A stretch of DNA of 30,005 nt from Solirubrobacteraceae bacterium (GCA_017882405.1 JADGPO010000084.1:1-30005), one strand, 5' to 3'. Positions 7,461 to 15,755 are shown, numbered from the stretch's first letter. The notes: generated by a model not told the origin, from the sequence alone. Translations and numbers: made by a program.

Positions 7461-8923
7461 GTCGGTCTCCCGGGAACGGGCCGAACGACTCCCGGCCTCC
7501 CCGCAGGACGAGGACGCGGGGTCCGTCGACCGAGCCCGGGCGCGGCCGCCAGCCAGATGCTGCGCCCCGGCATCTGGAGCAGGTGGACGCTCCGGTCGCG
7601 GCCGCCGATCGGTACTCCGAGGCGGTGCTGGAGGCACGCCTCGGCCGCGGGGCACGAGACGTCCTGGAGGCGACGGTCGTGCTCGAGGCGTGGACGGGCC
7701 GTCCGGCGCGGGCGGCCATGTCGGCGGCCCGTGACCTGGTGAGCCTCGACGGGCCGCCGTTGCGCGCCCTCAGCAGCTCCGATCCGTTCGCCGACAGCGA
7801 GCGCAGCAGCGTGATCGCCGAAGGCCTGACCCTCGTGCTGCTCATCATCTCCATCGCAGCGTGGGCCGGTCCGATCAGTCGGCATCTGGGACCGGACGTG
7901 CTCACGCATGCCATTCGCATTGCACTTCCGCTGGCGATCGCCTTCCAATGGGGGCTGCGCAGCCGGTATCTCGGCCGGCCGCATGGTCTCGCCTGCCTCG
8001 CGCGCGACGGCATGTGGATATGGGCGGTCCTGCTGGTCGTGATCGACGCGCCGCTGGCGCTCTTCGGGGCTTGGGGTCCGGTGGCCGCGATGCTCGTCCC
8101 GATCTTCGTCGGCGGAACGGTGCTGACCCGTCGAGGCTGGGGCCTGATCTACGCCGGCGTGCTGGTCGTCGGAACGGTGGCGATGGGACAAGGTCTCGGC
8201 CCCGACGTAACCCTCGCCCTGCTCACCGCGATCACGCTGCTCATGTGCGTGGTCGCGATCCGCACCAGCGGACAGACGCGCACCGACGAGCGCGCCGGAA
8301 CCATCGACCGCGCGCTGACGGCGGCGCTGGTCGGAGGCGCGATGGGCGTCCTGCTCGTCGCCGACCCGACGATCAGCGCGGGCGTGCACGGCACCTATCC
8401 GTCGGTCGCGCTGCTCCCATCGGTGATCGGCTGCTACTGGGGCGGCTACTACCTGTGGAACTTCTTCGATGCCGTACCGCGAGGGATGCGGGGCGTCACT
8501 CTGGAGCGCGCCGGCCAAGTCGCGCTCTCGGACCCGGCGATGTCGATCTTCATCGGCGCCCTGGTCCGCCTGATCGTCGCCGTGAGCGTCCTCTCCGGAC
8601 TCGTCATCGGGCTAGCTGACGTCTTCGGCGGGCTGTTCGGCCCAAGCGATGCGCTGACGGTGTTCATCGCCTTCGGCGCCATCGGCACGCTGAGCATGTT
8701 GATCGGGTTGCTCGAGTCATTCGCGCTGCAGTCGGCGGCACTCGTGGCGGCCGTGGTCGCGGTGGCCGTCGAGCTCGCGTGGCCGGCCCTGATCCATACG
8801 CACGCGCCGGGCGTGGCCATGGCGGTGGCGGCGAGCGTGGGGGTGGCCCTCACCCTGCCGCCCCTCGTCGTGCGGTTGGCGCACTCGGGGGGAACGCTGG
8901 CGACGACGCTGTGGATCCAATGA
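7457..8923 (+). CDS. Polytopic membrane protein in the PelG position (probable polysaccharide exporter partner)
   Basis: 488 aa from GTG 7457, which overlaps the pelF stop as GTGA. The first roughly 117 residues are hydrophilic: an Arg/Pro/Gly-rich start, then helical segments (YSEAVLEARLGRGARDVLEA). About 12 hydrophobic segments follow from residue 118 to 480. Twelve segments and coupling to pelF fit PelG, a MOP/Wzx-like inner-membrane protein that works with PelF. I do not recognise a clear PelG sequence signature, and PelG proteins normally lack such a long cytoplasmic lead. The lead might dock PelF (inference). An unrelated transporter is possible but less likely given the overlap. Confidence 0.65.
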   Translation: MSRSPGNGPNDSRPPRRTRTRGPSTEPGRGRQPDAAPRHLEQVDAPVAAADRYSEAVLEARLGRGARDVLEATVVLEAWTGRPARAAMSAARDLVSLDGPPLRALSSSDPFADSERSSVIAEGLTLVLLIISIAAWAGPISRHLGPDVLTHAIRIALPLAIAFQWGLRSRYLGRPHGLACLARDGMWIWAVLLVVIDAPLALFGAWGPVAAMLVPIFVGGTVLTRRGWGLIYAGVLVVGTVAMGQGLGPDVTLALLTAITLLMCVVAIRTSGQTRTDERAGTIDRALTAALVGGAMGVLLVADPTISAGVHGTYPSVALLPSVIGCYWGGYYLWNFFDAVPRGMRGVTLERAGQVALSDPAMSIFIGALVRLIVAVSVLSGLVIGLADVFGGLFGPSDALTVFIAFGAIGTLSMLIGLLESFALQSAALVAAVVAVAVELAWPALIHTHAPGVAMAVAASVGVALTLPPLVVRLAHSGGTLATTLWIQ

Positions 8924-8952
8924 CGGGCGCGGCCGACCGAGTTCAGCCGTAT

Positions 8953-8960
8953 GAACGTTC
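8953..8960. promoter_or_regulatory. GAACGTTC palindrome in intergenic DNA (first copy)
   Basis: Eight-base palindrome, also written TGAACGTTC, between the membrane protein and the 9100 gene. The same 8-mer is at 10714-10721 upstream of glmS. It contains the TGAACG/CGTTCA half-sites of the 3026 and 5832 palindromes with overlapping spacing. Short, so possibly chance. Confidence 0.2.
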
Positions 8961-9010
8961 TTACGCAAGGTGGCCCATAGACCGTGTCGCCACCGACTGG
9001 CAAGCTTCAC

Positions 9011-9037
9011 GCAGCGTCCAACGGAATTGGACGCTGC
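9011..9037 (+). terminator. Strong hairpin after pelF operon, possible terminator or leader structure
   Basis: GCAGCGTCCAA and TTGGACGCTGC form a perfect 11-bp stem around a 5-base CGGAA loop. No T-tract follows, so it is either an L-shaped actinobacterial-type terminator for the pelF pair or a structure in the leader of the next gene. The gap 8924-9099 otherwise holds only the palindrome at 8953. Confidence 0.5.
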
Positions 9038-9099
9038 ACACGAGCCATGGGGGTATGGCATGACCAGCGCAGAACAGAAGAGCCACGGATCACTATCGG

Positions 9100-9624
9100 A
9101 TGACGCAAGTGCCTAGGACAGCCGCTGTGAACAATCCCGACGTTGACATGCAGGCCCTGCTGGAGGTGCCCGTTGCGGACAGCGAGCCGACCGGCGCCGT
9201 GCCCGAGGACTTCACCGCCGAACCGGCCGGGCGCTTTCGCCGCCGGATCGAGCGGTTCAAGGGACTCGCCGACACCCTGGATCTGCCCGGGTCGATGGAC
9301 GACGAGGCCGAGCTGAAGCTGCAGCTGATGTTGCTGCGCGAGGAGAACGCACGCCTCAAGTCGTCACGTCACCAGCCGGCGAGCGCGGGCACGATGATCG
9401 ATCGGGTCCGCATGCTCCCGACGCCTGCCACCGAGGCCGAGCAGGCCGATGACGCATGGTCCCTGCTGGCCGACTGCCTGGTCATCCGCGAGGGGCTGGA
9501 TCAGGCCTGCGTGGAGATAACCCGCGCGATCGAATCCGTGCGCGACAGGCTGGACACAATCGCGGATCGAATCGATAGCTCGATGCCCGCCGCAGCTAGG
9601 GCCAATGGCGCAGAGCAGCGCTGA
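9100..9624 (+). CDS. Small coiled-coil protein of unknown function
   Basis: 174 aa from ATG 9100. GTG 9127, which has AGGA (9115-9118) 8 bases upstream, may be the true start and would remove 9 residues. Acidic N-terminus, then a Leu/Glu-rich helix (AELKLQLMLLREENARLK) of coiled-coil type, a short linker and a second long helix (ITRAIESVRDRLDTIADRI). No signal peptide or membrane segment. Its end overlaps the next gene by 20 bases. Same direction as pelF and separated from it by a hairpin. No family recognised; a structural or adaptor role is only a guess. Confidence 0.7.
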   Translation: MTQVPRTAAVNNPDVDMQALLEVPVADSEPTGAVPEDFTAEPAGRFRRRIERFKGLADTLDLPGSMDDEAELKLQLMLLREENARLKSSRHQPASAGTMIDRVRMLPTPATEAEQADDAWSLLADCLVIREGLDQACVEITRAIESVRDRLDTIADRIDSSMPAAARANGAEQR

Positions 9625-9895
9625 GCCCAGCGCCCGTTGGGCGCTCTGTGGTCCCGAGACGCGCATCAACGAGGCGCTCACCGATATGCACGCCTACCGC
9701 CTGCTGTTGGAGGGAGATTGGGAGCGTCTCGGCAGGCAACTGGATGAGCTCGCCCTCGCCGGAGGCAGCCCCGACGAGTGCTCCGCGCTTTTCACCCGGC
9801 GTGCCGAGATCGGGGAGGAGCTGGAGGCGTTCCGTCAGACCACCGCGGCGCTGCGCGAAGACACCATCGGGCCCCCCGCCGACGACCAGAGCTGA
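9605..9895 (+). CDS. Small helical protein of unknown function
   Basis: 96 aa, ATG 9605, overlapping the preceding coiled-coil gene by 20 bases, which suggests translational coupling. Mostly helical and acidic (ERLGRQLDELALAGG, then RRAEIGEELEAFRQTTAALRED), cytoplasmic. Converges with the response regulator, ending 39 bases away. Not recognised; may form a complex with its overlapping partner. Confidence 0.65.
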   Translation: MAQSSAEPSARWALCGPETRINEALTDMHAYRLLLEGDWERLGRQLDELALAGGSPDECSALFTRRAEIGEELEAFRQTTAALREDTIGPPADDQS

Positions 9896-9934
9896 TCTGC
9901 CCGGCCGACGGGGCTCGCGGCCGCCGGTCGCTTC

Positions 9935-10582
9935 TCAGACCAGGCCGCGACGAACCGCCCGGACCGCCGCCTGGATCCGGTTCTGCACCTGAAGCTTGAC
10001 CAGGATGCTGGAGACGTGGTTCTTGACCGTGTGCTGGCTCAGGAACAACGTCTGGGCGATCTGGGGATTGTCCATGCCCCGGGCGATCAGCTCGAGGATC
10101 TCCATTTCACGCGGTGTCAGGTTGGCGTGTGCGTTGTCGATCTGCAGCGTGGGAGGCTGCCGGATGCGCCTCACCAGGTGACCGGCGATCCGGGACGAGA
10201 TCAGCGACTCGCCGCGAGCGGTCGCCTTGATCCCCTCGACGATCTGCGCGACCGGAGCATCCTTGAGCAGGTACCCGCTGGCTCCCGCAAGCAGCGCCTC
10301 GGTCACGGCATGCTCGTCGGCCACCACCGTCAGCACCAGTACGCGCACGAGGGGCGCCAGGGCGTGCAGCCTCTGAGTTGCCTCGATGCCCGAGATGCCG
10401 GGCATGTTGAGATCGATCAGGACGACGTCGGGGTGGAGCTCGCAGGCCAGCTTGATCGCGGGGACGGCCATGGCAGCTTCGCCGACCACGTTGAAGCCGT
10501 GCTCGCGAAGCAGCTGCACCATCCCACCGCGGAAGAGCTCGTGGTCGTCGACGACCACCACTCGTATCCCATCTCCCTGCAT
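9935..10582 (-). CDS. NarL/FixJ-family response regulator (canonical)
   Basis: 215 aa from ATG 10582, preceded at 4 bases by GAGGGG (10587-10592). Receiver about residues 5-120 with D12 D13, phospho-acceptor D57 (LIDLNMPG), T85 and K107 (YLLKDAP), all intact. LuxR helix-turn-helix about 150-205 (LTPREMEILELIARGMDNPQIA, then SQHTVKNHVSSILVKL). DNA-binding regulator activated by a HisKA_3 kinase; the only such kinase in the window is at 14328-15755, so the two are likely partners (inference). Divergent from glmS, with 178 bases between. In contrast to the regulator at 3278, nothing is missing. Confidence 0.92.
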   Translation of the reverse strand: MQGDGIRVVVVDDHELFRGGMVQLLREHGFNVVGEAAMAVPAIKLACELHPDVVLIDLNMPGISGIEATQRLHALAPLVRVLVLTVVADEHAVTEALLAGASGYLLKDAPVAQIVEGIKATARGESLISSRIAGHLVRRIRQPPTLQIDNAHANLTPREMEILELIARGMDNPQIAQTLFLSQHTVKNHVSSILVKLQVQNRIQAAVRAVRRGLV

Positions 10583-10713
10583 CAAGCCCCTCAACTTCCG
10601 GTTGTCGCACAGGATACCGAGATTCGCGAGTGCACACGAGTTGCGTGCCTCAGGTCACGATCAGGCACTTGAACGGCGATGGGTCCGACGCCTCATTGCA
10701 AGCTCGGGTGACA

Positions 10714-10721
10714 GAACGTTC
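10714..10721. promoter_or_regulatory. GAACGTTC palindrome upstream of glmS (second copy)
   Basis: Same 8-mer as at 8953, here 40 bases before the glmS start, in the shared glmS/response-regulator intergenic region. Candidate regulator site; weak alone. No glmS-ribozyme-like structure was recognised in 10583-10760. Confidence 0.2.
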
Positions 10722-10760
10722 AATGCTTGTTACTGACAAACGATCACCCAGGGGGCAAGG

Positions 10761-12605
10761 ATGTGTGGGATTATCGGCTACGTCGGCAGTAGACCCTGCC
10801 GCGAGACGCTACTTGAGGGACTGCGAAAGCTTGAATACCGTGGCTACGACTCGGCCGGAGTGGCGTGGCGGGAGGGTGATGTCGTGCAGACGATCCGCGC
10901 GGTGGGCAACCTTGACTCGCTGGAGGCCGCGCTGGCGCGTGTGCCGTCGGGTACGGCGACGACCGCGACGCTAGCGCCGTCCGCCGGCATCGGCCATACG
11001 CGCTGGGCCACCCATGGCGCGGTGATGGAGCGCAATGCCCACCCGCATCACGACACCAGCGGGCGGGTCCGCATCGTGCTCAATGGCATCATCGAGAACC
11101 ACCTCGAGCTTCGAGGACGACTGGCGGCGGATCTCGTCACCATGCAATCCGACACCGACGCGGAGGTTGTCGCCCACCTGATCGCGCTCTACTACGACGG
11201 GTGCCTGGCCGAGGCGGTCCGGCGCTCACTGGACGACCTGGTCGGTCACTTCGCCTTCGTGGCAATGTGCGACGAGGAACCCGACACACTCGTAGGCGTG
11301 CGGCGCGAATGTCCCCTGGTCGTCGGAGTCGGCGAGGACGAGCGGTTCATCGCATCGTCGATCTCGGCCTTCCACTCGCACACCCGCGAGGCGCTGCATC
11401 TCGAGAACGACGAGGTGGTGGCGCTGCGACCCACCGAGACGACAATCGTCGGGATCGACGGCCTTCCCCGCCAGCCGATCGTGACGTCCGTCGATTGGGA
11501 CGAGGACACCTGCGACAAGAACGGCTATGAGACCTACATGCTCAAGGAGATCCATGAGCAGAGCGTCGCCGTCGGCGAGACGCTGTCGCACTGGCGTGCC
11601 TCGTGCGCCGCTCCGGACTCGATCCTGTCGCCCGAGCTGCTGGGCTGCACCGACCGGATCGTGATCGTCGCCTGTGGCACCTCGTATCACGCGGGCCTTG
11701 CCGGTCGCCAGGCGATCGAGCGCTGGGCACGCGTGCCGGTCGACGTCGAGGTCGCCTCCGAGTTCCGCTACCGGGACCCGATCATCGGCGCGCGGACACT
11801 CGTGCTGGGGATCACCCAGTCAGGGGAGACCGCCGACACCCTGGCGGCGATGAGGCTGGCCCGTTCTCGTGGCGCCACCGTACTGGCCGTCACCAACGCG
11901 GCGGGCAGCCAGGCCACGCGCGATGCCGACGGCGTCCTGTTCACCCGCGCTGGGCTCGAGATGGGCGTCGCCGCGACCAAGACGTTCGTGGCGCAGGTCG
12001 CGCTGCTGTTCGCGTTCGCGCTGCGTCTGGCGGACGTCCGCGAGTCGCTGCCCGCCGAGGACCTGGCGCGCCTGGGCGAGTCGATGGACCGTCTGCCCGC
12101 GATGATCGACGAGACCGTCGGGGAGCTGGACGAGCCCGTCCGGACGATCGCCCTGCAGCTCGCCTGGAGTCCGTTCTTCTTGTTCCTCGGGCGTCTGTCC
12201 GGCCTGCCGGTTGCAATGGAGGGTGCGCTCAAGCTCAAGGAGATCTCCTACATCCCCACGGATTCGTACGCCGCGGGAGAGATGAAGCATGGCCCGATCG
12301 CGCTTCTCGGTCCGGACACGCCCGTCGTGTGCGTGGCCACGGACGAGCCGATCCTGTCCAAGCTGCTGTCCAACCTCTCCGAGGTCCGTGCCCGGGGCGC
12401 TCACGTCGTCGCCGTCGCCAGCGCGGGCAGCCTGGAGATCGCCGAGCATGCAGAGAACGTGGTCTACATCCCGAAAACCGACCCCATTCTGCAGATGATC
12501 CTCGCCGTGATCCCGCTGCAGCTGCTCGCGTATCACGTGGCCCGCGCTCGCGCGCTGAACGTCGATCAGCCGCGCAACCTTGCCAAGACCGTCACCGTCG
12601 AATAG
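10761..12605 (+). CDS. glmS: Glutamine--fructose-6-phosphate aminotransferase (isomerizing)
   Basis: 614 aa, normal for the family. ATG 10761 has AGGGGG 5 bases upstream and exposes Cys2 (MCGIIGYVG) after Met removal: the N-terminal nucleophile of the glutaminase domain. EYRGYDSAG and HTRWATHG are typical glutaminase motifs. Two SIS sugar-isomerase domains follow (VACGTSYHAG in the first), and the C-terminus ends DQPRNLAKTVTVE as usual. It makes glucosamine-6-phosphate, the entry to UDP-GlcNAc and UDP-GalNAc. Placement between pelF and GH114 genes suggests a supply role for the polymer; whether it is the only glmS of the genome cannot be seen. The next gene starts inside its last codons. Confidence 0.95.
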   Translation: MCGIIGYVGSRPCRETLLEGLRKLEYRGYDSAGVAWREGDVVQTIRAVGNLDSLEAALARVPSGTATTATLAPSAGIGHTRWATHGAVMERNAHPHHDTSGRVRIVLNGIIENHLELRGRLAADLVTMQSDTDAEVVAHLIALYYDGCLAEAVRRSLDDLVGHFAFVAMCDEEPDTLVGVRRECPLVVGVGEDERFIASSISAFHSHTREALHLENDEVVALRPTETTIVGIDGLPRQPIVTSVDWDEDTCDKNGYETYMLKEIHEQSVAVGETLSHWRASCAAPDSILSPELLGCTDRIVIVACGTSYHAGLAGRQAIERWARVPVDVEVASEFRYRDPIIGARTLVLGITQSGETADTLAAMRLARSRGATVLAVTNAAGSQATRDADGVLFTRAGLEMGVAATKTFVAQVALLFAFALRLADVRESLPAEDLARLGESMDRLPAMIDETVGELDEPVRTIALQLAWSPFFLFLGRLSGLPVAMEGALKLKEISYIPTDSYAAGEMKHGPIALLGPDTPVVCVATDEPILSKLLSNLSEVRARGAHVVAVASAGSLEIAEHAENVVYIPKTDPILQMILAVIPLQLLAYHVARARALNVDQPRNLAKTVTVE

Positions 12606-13500
12606 TCCGCTCGTCGTCCTGGGGCGGGGCGCCGGCCTTGGCTCCGTCCTCAGGACACTGCGCGATTTCGACAACCCCCTCACGGTCGTCGTTGCGACCG
12701 CCGAGCGAGCGGATGCACCGCGCGCGGCGGACGGCGCCCATGACTCGGCGGTCTCCGAACTGCGGCGCTCGATCGATGCCCTGACCAGCGATCGCGCGGT
12801 GCTCGCCCGAGCGCTTCGCCGCCCGCTGACGATCGAGCGTCTGGGCTCCCATCCGCTGGGCAATCTTGTGCTGGGCTCGCTGACCGCGGCGTTCGGAGAC
12901 CTGGGCACGGCGAGCACCTGGCTGGGCGAACGGCTGGGGATCAACGGCGCGGTGCTGCCGGCCACGGCCGGGCCGCTGAGTTACAGCATCGAGGCCGAAC
13001 GGCGGACGATCCGCGGGAGCGAGCCGACGGATGGTCGGGAGCCCCAGCGGCTGCGTCTCGTACCGGAGCGACCGCAGACGGAGCCCAAGGCGATCGAAGC
13101 CATCGCGGGCGCGGGCACGGTCGTCATCGCCCCGGGTCCACTGTTCTCCGGTGTGCTCGCCGTCACCGCGATTCCCGCCATCAGAGAGGCTCTGCGGGCC
13201 GCGCCCGGCACGATCCTCTGGATCGCCAATCTCGGGTTCGAGCCCGGAGACAGCCTGCACGGTCAGCTCGACACACTGCATCGCCATCAGGTGCGCGTCG
13301 ATGCCGTCCTCTTCGATCCCGCCGCCGCGGATCCGGAGTTCGATCCCGGCCGGCTCGCCGCGCGCGGAGTGGAGGCGATACCGCGAAGGCTCGCCAGCCA
13401 GACGCCGGGTACGCACGACCGCCAGCTGCTGGCTGCGGTGCTGGCCGCACTGGTCAGCGGCCGGGCTGCCAGCACGCCTGGCGGGCGGCTCCCAGGTTGA
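12580..13500 (+). CDS. Divergent YvcK/GlmR-like (CofD-fold) protein
   Basis: 306 aa. TTG 12580 lies 26 bases inside glmS and places LVVLGRGAGLGS at the N-terminus, where YvcK proteins have a GGGTG motif. Further YvcK-like signatures are SHPLGNLVLGSL (residues 90-101), LGINGAVLPAT and VVIAPGPLFSGVLAV. However, the DDGGSSG and GDIRN segments of ordinary YvcK (between the first strand and the HxxGN motif) are replaced by Ala/Arg-rich sequence without them. In Bacillus, YvcK (GlmR) binds UDP-GlcNAc and stimulates GlmS; here the gene directly overlaps glmS, which fits a dedicated GlmS modulator (inference). The standard actinobacterial yvcK sits beside whiA, so this is probably a second copy. Its end overlaps the convergent GH114 gene by 47 bases. 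Confidence 0.78.
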   Translation: MPRPSPSNSPLVVLGRGAGLGSVLRTLRDFDNPLTVVVATAERADAPRAADGAHDSAVSELRRSIDALTSDRAVLARALRRPLTIERLGSHPLGNLVLGSLTAAFGDLGTASTWLGERLGINGAVLPATAGPLSYSIEAERRTIRGSEPTDGREPQRLRLVPERPQTEPKAIEAIAGAGTVVIAPGPLFSGVLAVTAIPAIREALRAAPGTILWIANLGFEPGDSLHGQLDTLHRHQVRVDAVLFDPAAADPEFDPGRLAARGVEAIPRRLASQTPGTHDRQLLAAVLAALVSGRAASTPGGRLPG

Positions 13501-14302
13501 TGCCCTTGCGCATCGACATGAAGCCGTCGGCGTTGGCCCGGCTGCAGAAGCTGGACGTCTGAAGGTCGTACTCGACTTCGAAGACCGCCTTGTGCGCGGC
13601 CACGAAGGGATGCAGCTTGGCGCACTCCGAATACTGGAAGCACTGCTCGTCGACGGCGTAGTCGAAGTACGGCTGAAGTTGGCGTTCCTGATCGACATCG
13701 TTCTTGAGCGCGATCGACAGGCCGAGGGAGTGAGCCGCGCGCGCGAGCCACCGGTTGTAGGTGAGCTGCTCGCCTCCGGTGAAGGGGAACCCCGTGCCGT
13801 TCTCGTAGCCGTCCACGTTGTCGGCTTCGACGCCATCGAAGCCCTTGGCTCGACAGAGCTCAAAGCGTGCTCTCATGATCGGCTCCAGGATCGACAGGCG
13901 GCGGATGTCGAGCCAGCGCTCACCAGGCCAGCCGTTGGTCTTGCCGAGCACCGATGGCGGGAACTTCCCGCGGTCAGGACGGAAGTTCTCGTAGGTGCCG
14001 GCATCGAGGTAGCAGATCACGTGCCGCCCGCTGCGGTGCAGCGAGGCGACGACCGAGGCGGAGTTGTCGAACAGGTCGATGTCGTACATCGCGGCAGGCA
14101 CGGACTGGTCCAGGCGGCCGGTGAGCTGCCACTGCCAGGTGGTGCGCGGCGCGGGGCGCCAGATGTGTAGGGCGGGGTGGGCGGTCGGCGCGACCGCTGC
14201 CGCGCGCGCATGGCTGCCGGGCACCAGCGGCGCGTAGCCCAGCGTCAATGCCAGCGCGAACGCCAGGATGGGGGTCAGAACTCGCAAACGAAGCTGCGAC
14301 AT
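13454..14302 (-). CDS. Secreted GH114 family glycosidase (endo-alpha-1,4-polygalactosaminidase type)
   Basis: 282 aa from ATG 14302, 26 bases after the histidine kinase stop; the longer frame upstream lies within the kinase gene. Signal peptide about residues 1-35 (LTPILAFALALTLGYAPL...ARA). The catalytic domain fills the rest: WQWQLTG, YDIDLFD, VICYLDAGTYENFRPD, NGWPGERWLDIR, GFDGVEADNVDGYEN, ALKNDVDQ, FEVEYD. These are the TIM-barrel motifs of GH114, whose fungal member Ega3 cleaves galactosamine-rich stretches of galactosaminogalactan. No C-terminal accessory module, unlike the paralogue at 17249. Probable role: trimming or releasing the locus polymer outside the cell. Confidence 0.88.
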   Translation of the reverse strand: MSQLRLRVLTPILAFALALTLGYAPLVPGSHARAAAVAPTAHPALHIWRPAPRTTWQWQLTGRLDQSVPAAMYDIDLFDNSASVVASLHRSGRHVICYLDAGTYENFRPDRGKFPPSVLGKTNGWPGERWLDIRRLSILEPIMRARFELCRAKGFDGVEADNVDGYENGTGFPFTGGEQLTYNRWLARAAHSLGLSIALKNDVDQERQLQPYFDYAVDEQCFQYSECAKLHPFVAAHKAVFEVEYDLQTSSFCSRANADGFMSMRKGINLGAARQACWQPGR

Positions 14303-14327
14303 TCGGACCAGGGTACCCCGCTCGAGC

Positions 14328-15755
14328 TCAGCGGGGGGCGCGCCGAGCGAAGCAGAGCTCGAGCACCGTGCCACCGGACGCCCGGTCACGAGTCGTCAGC
14401 TCACCTCCGAGATCGGCGGCGCGGGCGCGCATCGTGCGCAGGCCGAAACCGGAGCCGGACGCCAGCGCCGCGGGCTCGATGCCCGATCCGTCGTCGGAGA
14501 TCCGCAGCAGGCAGTCTGCGTCGTGGGCCTCGAGTGCCACCTCGACGTGCCGCGCCCCGCCATGCCGCGCGGCGTTGACGATCGCCTCGCGCGCGATCCG
14601 CACCGCGTGCTCACGGGCACGAGGAGACAGATCAAGAGCCGCGCCCCCGGAGTGCAGGTGGTCGTTCACGGTGACCACGACGTCGAACCTCGCCTCCAGT
14701 TCGTCAGCTACGGTCCGGATTGCCGCGCTCGTGCTGGAGGCCTGCGATGCGGACAGGTCGACGATCGTCTCGCGTGTGGACACCAACGCCCGCCGGGCGG
14801 CCACGGTGAGAGGGTGCTCCCCGCCGAGGGAGTTCTCCAGGCTCTGCGCATGGAGCGCGATCGTCGCCAGGTCTTGGGCCAGGCCATCGTGGATGTCGCG
14901 CGCGATGCGCTCGCGCTCGACGCGAACTGCGTCGCGGGCGTGCGCGCGGTTGCTAAGGCCGAAATCGCGTGCGACGACGGCGAGCAGAAGGCCGTAGGCG
15001 GCCACCCGCAGCAGATCGCGCAGCGTGGTCCAGTCGGCGGGGACGGTTTGGATGGCCAGTGTCTGCAGCCGGGCGCCGGCGAGCAGCAGCGACGCCGACG
15101 CCAGCAGCGCGGCTGCGGTGCTGTCCGCCGAAAATCGCCAGATGAACGCGACCGCCGCGATCACGAAGATGACCGCTTCGAGAACCGCGAGCGCAATCAT
15201 CAGATCGCCGGCGATCTGCCCGCCGCCCTGGCGGCCGGTGATGAGATCCAGCACCTCGATGACCGACACCGCCGCCAGGCACGCACCGCCGATGACCATG
15301 GCCCGCCCGCGCCTCATGCGCAGCGCCTCGGCGCCGCCCGCGAACGCCGTTGCCAAAAAGACGAGCGGAACGAGCCCCCCCGCCAGCTGGCGTGCGTCCG
15401 TGCCGAACGCCGGGATCTGCTGGCCCACGAGGTTCGGGAGCGTCAGGAACACGAAGTCCGTGATTCCGACCGCAAGCAGCGCGCTTAGCAGGAGGACGTC
15501 CTGCAGGCGGGCGCGACGGCGGATCTGGAGCATCAGCAACGCGCATGCCAGCAACGTCGACAGCACGATCGTCGTCTCCAGGCATGTCCGGAGGTTGGTG
15601 TCGGCCAGATGCGAATGCCAGTGCAGGCCGGCCGCCTCAGCCGCGATCGCCGCTGCCGCGGCGGGCAGCATCCCCAGGACACTCGTCCTGGCGACCGCCG
15701 GAATCGACTGCACCCTCTCGTGGGAGCGGCGAGGTGAGCTGTCCCCTTGGCTCAT
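14328..15755 (-). CDS. Membrane sensor histidine kinase (HisKA_3 / NarX-LiaS type)
   Basis: 475 aa from ATG 15755, with AGGA (15763-15766) 7 bases upstream. Residues 20-265 hold about seven or eight hydrophobic segments and no large extracellular domain, so sensing is probably within the membrane. Phospho-acceptor H289 lies in ERERIARDIHDGLAQDL; the ATPase domain follows (AIVNAARHGGARHVEVAL as N box, DDGSGIEP and GFGLRTMRARAADLGG as G boxes). No receiver gene is adjacent. The intact NarL-type regulator at 9935-10582 is the natural partner, and the degenerate one at 3278 could not accept phosphate normally. Same strand as the Sel1 gene upstream (89-base gap) and the GH114 gene downstream (26-base gap): a likely operon. 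Confidence 0.92.
   Translation of the reverse strand: MSQGDSSPRRSHERVQSIPAVARTSVLGMLPAAAAAIAAEAAGLHWHSHLADTNLRTCLETTIVLSTLLACALLMLQIRRRARLQDVLLLSALLAVGITDFVFLTLPNLVGQQIPAFGTDARQLAGGLVPLVFLATAFAGGAEALRMRRGRAMVIGGACLAAVSVIEVLDLITGRQGGGQIAGDLMIALAVLEAVIFVIAAVAFIWRFSADSTAAALLASASLLLAGARLQTLAIQTVPADWTTLRDLLRVAAYGLLLAVVARDFGLSNRAHARDAVRVERERIARDIHDGLAQDLATIALHAQSLENSLGGEHPLTVAARRALVSTRETIVDLSASQASSTSAAIRTVADELEARFDVVVTVNDHLHSGGAALDLSPRAREHAVRIAREAIVNAARHGGARHVEVALEAHDADCLLRISDDGSGIEPAALASGSGFGLRTMRARAADLGGELTTRDRASGGTVLELCFARRAPR

Noticed and set aside
6087..7655. 522-codon minus-strand frame across pelF
   Set aside because: No recognisable domain, low-complexity His/Arg/Gln composition; pelF on the plus strand has clear motifs.
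10583..10760. glmS ribozyme or riboswitch upstream of glmS
   Set aside because: The leader is short, shows no ribozyme-like core, and these elements are known mainly from Firmicutes.
11603..12965. Long open frames on both strands across glmS
   Set aside because: Arg/Ala-rich shadow translations without domains; glmS itself is unambiguous.
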